Of a stretch of 64,000 nucleotides of DNA, positions 61,748 through 64,000 are shown in pieces. The DNA is taken from NCBI RefSeq assembly GCF_014522205.1, contig NZ_CP046884.1, positions 372,001 through 436,000 of the forward strand, in the 5' to 3' direction. Below the pieces are notes generated by a model. That model saw nothing but the letters and a program-made list of their open reading frames with translations. It did no database searches and was not told where the DNA came from. Made by a program: the position numbers and the translations under genes. The DNA comes from Corynebacterium poyangense (GTDB lineage: Bacteria > Actinomycetota > Actinomycetes > Mycobacteriales > Mycobacteriaceae). Each line of letters begins with the position of its first letter. Within the stretch, counting starts at the first letter, position 1.

Positions 61748-63024
61748 ATTTGCTCCCCCCACAGGGGGGTTATGCTCCGGCCTAGTTGGCGTCGAATATA
61801 ACGCCAGCTCGTTGCGCTATGGCCAGTGGCCCGCCAGATGCGTGCCACCAGGTCTTGATCTTCCTCACTGATCAGGTTGCCCATAAGCCGTGCTGCCACA
61901 GGCATAAGACGTGGACCTATTGGCTCTTTGAGCGCTAAGGAGCCAGCGATGGGGAGGAATCGGGGGAGGGTAAGAGCTCGGGCAATAGTTCGGCCCAAAA
62001 GGAAAGCAGTACCAAACTCTGCTCTGAGAATCTCTGGCCACTGGCGTCGAAAATCGGGGTTCTTCTGGCTCGCCATCATCATGACAGCTAGCTGTGCACT
62101 CTCCATCCCATAGTCAATGCCCTCACCATTCAAAGGGTTAACCAAGGCGGCAGCATCTCCCACGAGCGCCCAGTTCTTGCCGGCGACCCCAGAGATGGAC
62201 CCACCCATCGGTAGCAGTGCAGAAGTGACCTGTTCCGGGGCACCTAATTGCCACTCTTCACGCTGCTGAGCGGCATAGAATTCCAGTAGCTTTTTGGTAT
62301 TAATCTTGGCTGGACGGGCGGAGGTACTCAAAGCCCCGCACCCCAGATTCACCTTTCCTTGCTCCCCTCCTAGAGGGAAAATCCAACCATACCCGGGTTG
62401 TATTTTCCCATCCTCGGAACGCAATTCCGCGTGAGAATGAATCCACGGTTCTTCAGCTCGTGGGGTGGTGCAATAGGATCGTGCCGCAATCCCATACACC
62501 TCTTGCTGTTGCCATTCTCGCCCCAATTCTTTTCCTACCGGTGAGCGCACCCCATCGCAGACCAGGGCAAACTTGGGTTTTATTAGTTTTTCTCCCACCT
62601 GAATATGCTCAAGGCGGCCGTGGTCGACGCGCGCCTGACGGGCTTTCGCACCTCCCCAAAAAGTCACCCCGCAACGGATGGCTTCCTGCACTAAGGCGTG
62701 GTCAAATTGCTGGCGCGGGACCGCTGAGCCTTCCTTGCCGAAAATACTATCCGGCCAGGGAGCATAGATGTCGGAACCAAAACCATGGAGGACAAGCCCG
62801 TCAGTACGGAAAGGGGGTAGTACTCGCTCAGCGATATTAAGATCGCGAAGCTGTTTTAGGGCTCGGGGGGTCAACCCATCTCCGCAGGTTTTATCGCGCG
62901 GAAAGGGTGCTGAATCGCATAACAGCACCTCATAGCCCTGTTGGGCGGCGTGAAGGGCTGCAGTGGCACCAGCGGGACCGGCACCGATCACAAGGACTTC
63001 TACCTGTTGAATATCGTCAGTCAC
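61744..63024 (-). CDS. menJ: Menaquinone beta-isoprenyl reductase (geranylgeranyl reductase family)
   Basis: A 426-residue FAD oxidoreductase. [17 protein letters not shown] at 9-25, the motif [19 protein letters not shown], and [23 protein letters not shown] in the second half are the family hallmarks. In M. tuberculosis the homologue at this locus, MenJ, saturates one isoprene unit of menaquinone, which explains dihydrogenated menaquinones in these bacteria. The start is GTG at 63024. The last codons overlap the menG stop by 4 bp, and a GC-rich hairpin lies in this overlap. Confidence 0.9.
   Translation of the reverse strand: MTDDIQQVEVLVIGAGPAGATAALHAAQQGYEVLLCDSAPFPRDKTCGDGLTPRALKQLRDLNIAERVLPPFRTDGLVLHGFGSDIYAPWPDSIFGKEGSAVPRQQFDHALVQEAIRCGVTFWGGAKARQARVDHGRLEHIQVGEKLIKPKFALVCDGVRSPVGKELGREWQQQEVYGIAARSYCTTPRAEEPWIHSHAELRSEDGKIQPGYGWIFPLGGEQGKVNLGCGALSTSARPAKINTKKLLEFYAAQQREEWQLGAPEQVTSALLPMGGSISGVAGKNWALVGDAAALVNPLNGEGIDYGMESAQLAVMMMASQKNPDFRRQWPEILRAEFGTAFLLGRTIARALTLPRFLPIAGSLALKEPIGPRLMPVAARLMGNLISEEDQDLVARIWRATGHSATSWRYIRRQLGRSITPLWGEQI
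61755..61769. terminator. GC-rich hairpin between menG and menJ, possibly bidirectional
   Basis: CCCCCC-ACA-GGGGGG forms a perfect 6-bp stem, starting 7 bp after the menG stop and inside the last codons of menJ. It may end both transcripts. No T-run follows, so efficiency is uncertain. Confidence 0.4.
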
Positions 63025-63136
63025 TACGCCAAAAACTCCTTGTTGAGGGGCACGGTGTGTATGATGCAGCCCGGTGGACTACGGTTAAACACGATATTTA
63101 CGGTACCGCACAAGCTCTGTAAGGATTCTCGAGACG

Positions 63137-64000
63137 ATGAACACTGGCCCCGTCCCACATCGCCATCAGCAGGCTGACCCTGCCGATGAACTAGGCGCCA
63201 TGTCGGTGAACAGCGTGGACCTGGGTGACCCGCAGTTGAATCAGGCGATTCAGGAGGGTATGCAACGGGTAGAGCACATCTTGCGGGAAGAACTATCCCG
63301 CGGTGAGGACTTCTTGGTGGAGAAGGTGCTGCACCTGGTGGAAGCCGGGGGGAAACGCTTCCGGCCCATGTTTGCGCTGTTAGCCGCCCAATATGGCCCC
63401 CATTCTGATACCGATGCGGTGGCTGAAGCTGCCGCTGTGGTGGAGGTAGTTCATTTAGCTACTCTCTACCACGATGATGTGATGGATGAGGCAGAGCGAC
63501 GCCGTGGTGTGGCTTCGGCTAATAGTCGATGGAATAACTCCGTCGCTATTTTGGCCGGGGATATTCTTCTTGCTCATGCCTCCGGACTTATGGCACGGCT
63601 CGGGACCGAAACCGTGGCTCACTTTTCCGAAACTTTTGCCATGTTGGTGACTGGGCAGATGCGTGAGACTATCGGTGCTCAAGGCGGAGATCCGGTGGAG
63701 CACTACCTTAAGGTGATTCGGGAAAAAACTGGGGTGCTGATTGCCTCAGCGGGGTATTTAGGGGCGCTACATGCCGGGGCTGATTCCCATACCATCGCTG
63801 CCTTGCAGCGCTTTGGTTCAGCTATTGGGATGGTGTTCCAAATAGTTGATGACATCATTGACATCTTCTCTGATCCTAAGGAATCTGGGAAAACACCAGG
63901 TACGGATCTTAAAGAAGGGGTCTATACCTTGCCGGTTCTTTATGCTCTTCGAGAGGAGAGCGAGGAAGGGGACCGGTTGCGGGAATTGCTTGTGGGGCCG
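63137..64000 (+). CDS. Polyprenyl diphosphate synthase (3' end beyond right edge)
   Basis: The frame is open for 288 codons from ATG 63137 to the right edge. The all-trans prenyltransferase Asp-rich motifs are visible as YHDDVMDEAERRRG near residue 113-126 and QIVDDIIDIFSDP near residue 235-247, with the GGKRFRPM substrate-binding segment. AAGGA lies about 12 bases upstream. Its place after menG/menJ matches the ispB/grcC gene that makes the menaquinone side-chain precursor. The missing end is short, since family members are about 330-350 residues. Chain length cannot be read from this. Confidence 0.92.
   Translation, partial: MNTGPVPHRHQQADPADELGAMSVNSVDLGDPQLNQAIQEGMQRVEHILREELSRGEDFLVEKVLHLVEAGGKRFRPMFALLAAQYGPHSDTDAVAEAAAVVEVVHLATLYHDDVMDEAERRRGVASANSRWNNSVAILAGDILLAHASGLMARLGTETVAHFSETFAMLVTGQMRETIGAQGGDPVEHYLKVIREKTGVLIASAGYLGALHAGADSHTIAALQRFGSAIGMVFQIVDDIIDIFSDPKESGKTPGTDLKEGVYTLPVLYALREESEEGDRLRELLVGP

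Noticed and set aside
1..64000. CRISPR arrays, tRNA or rRNA genes, insertion sequences
   Set aside because: No regularly spaced repeats, no T-loop signatures outside coding sequence, no transposase-like frame and no terminal inverted repeats were seen on reading both strands.

Overview
The window is chromosomal DNA of a mycolic-acid-containing actinobacterium, almost certainly a Corynebacterium. The evidence is an antigen-85-type mycolyltransferase, a RamB-type regulator beside lpd and sdhCAB, mycothiol glycosyltransferase mshA, the gpm-senX3-regX3 block, a 33-residue bS22 ribosomal protein, and a heme plus cytochrome c cluster next to a dispersed menaquinone locus. Gene order largely follows what I recall of C. 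glutamicum and, in parts, M. tuberculosis. Base composition looks even. I see no prophage, insertion sequence, CRISPR array, tRNA or rRNA.

Layout. 1-3.4 kb (minus strand): end of an envelope block with a cut-off flippase-like membrane protein, an M1 aminopeptidase and a mycolyltransferase. 3.8-11 kb: lpd, ramB and sdhCAB with a control region carrying GlxR-, RamB- and DtxR-like sites. 11-17 kb: small conserved actinobacterial proteins (DUF445, DUF2516, a DeoC-fold protein that lost its catalytic residues, an LmeA-like protein, a methyltransferase, DUF2505) and murB. 17-29.5 kb: fadD, an SDR, mshA, gpmA, senX3-regX3, ppx, proC, a 63-residue HTH protein, bS22 and a HAD phosphatase.

29.6-48.5 kb is a near-continuous heme and cytochrome c block: glutaredoxin-like protein, hemA, hemC, a small unknown gene, a two-domain hemD, hemB, a four-helix membrane protein, an 859-residue P-type-ATPase-like protein with every catalytic motif altered, hemE, hemY, hemL, then a TlpA-like lipoprotein, ccdA, resB and ccsA. 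This links 5-aminolevulinate and porphyrin synthesis to System II heme attachment outside the membrane. 48.6-64 kb holds an old-yellow-enzyme gene with a small XRE regulator and then menA, menE, menB, menC, menD, menG, menJ and a polyprenyl diphosphate synthase (cut at the right edge), interleaved with mannosyltransferase mgtA and unknown membrane proteins. lpd, Sdh, menaquinone, heme and cytochrome c genes together make this a respiratory-chain region.

The most unusual content is a set of degenerate enzymes kept as intact genes: the P-type ATPase relic in the heme operon, the methyltransferase half of HemD, and the DeoC-like protein. Other points are a recurring leaderless gene architecture (TAnnnT, 6-7 bases, start codon), divergent menB/menC with 24 bp between start codons, palindromes around the HTH/bS22 genes, and a possible 36-residue gene upstream of lpd. 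All assignments come from reading the sequence and remembered family features. No database search was run.
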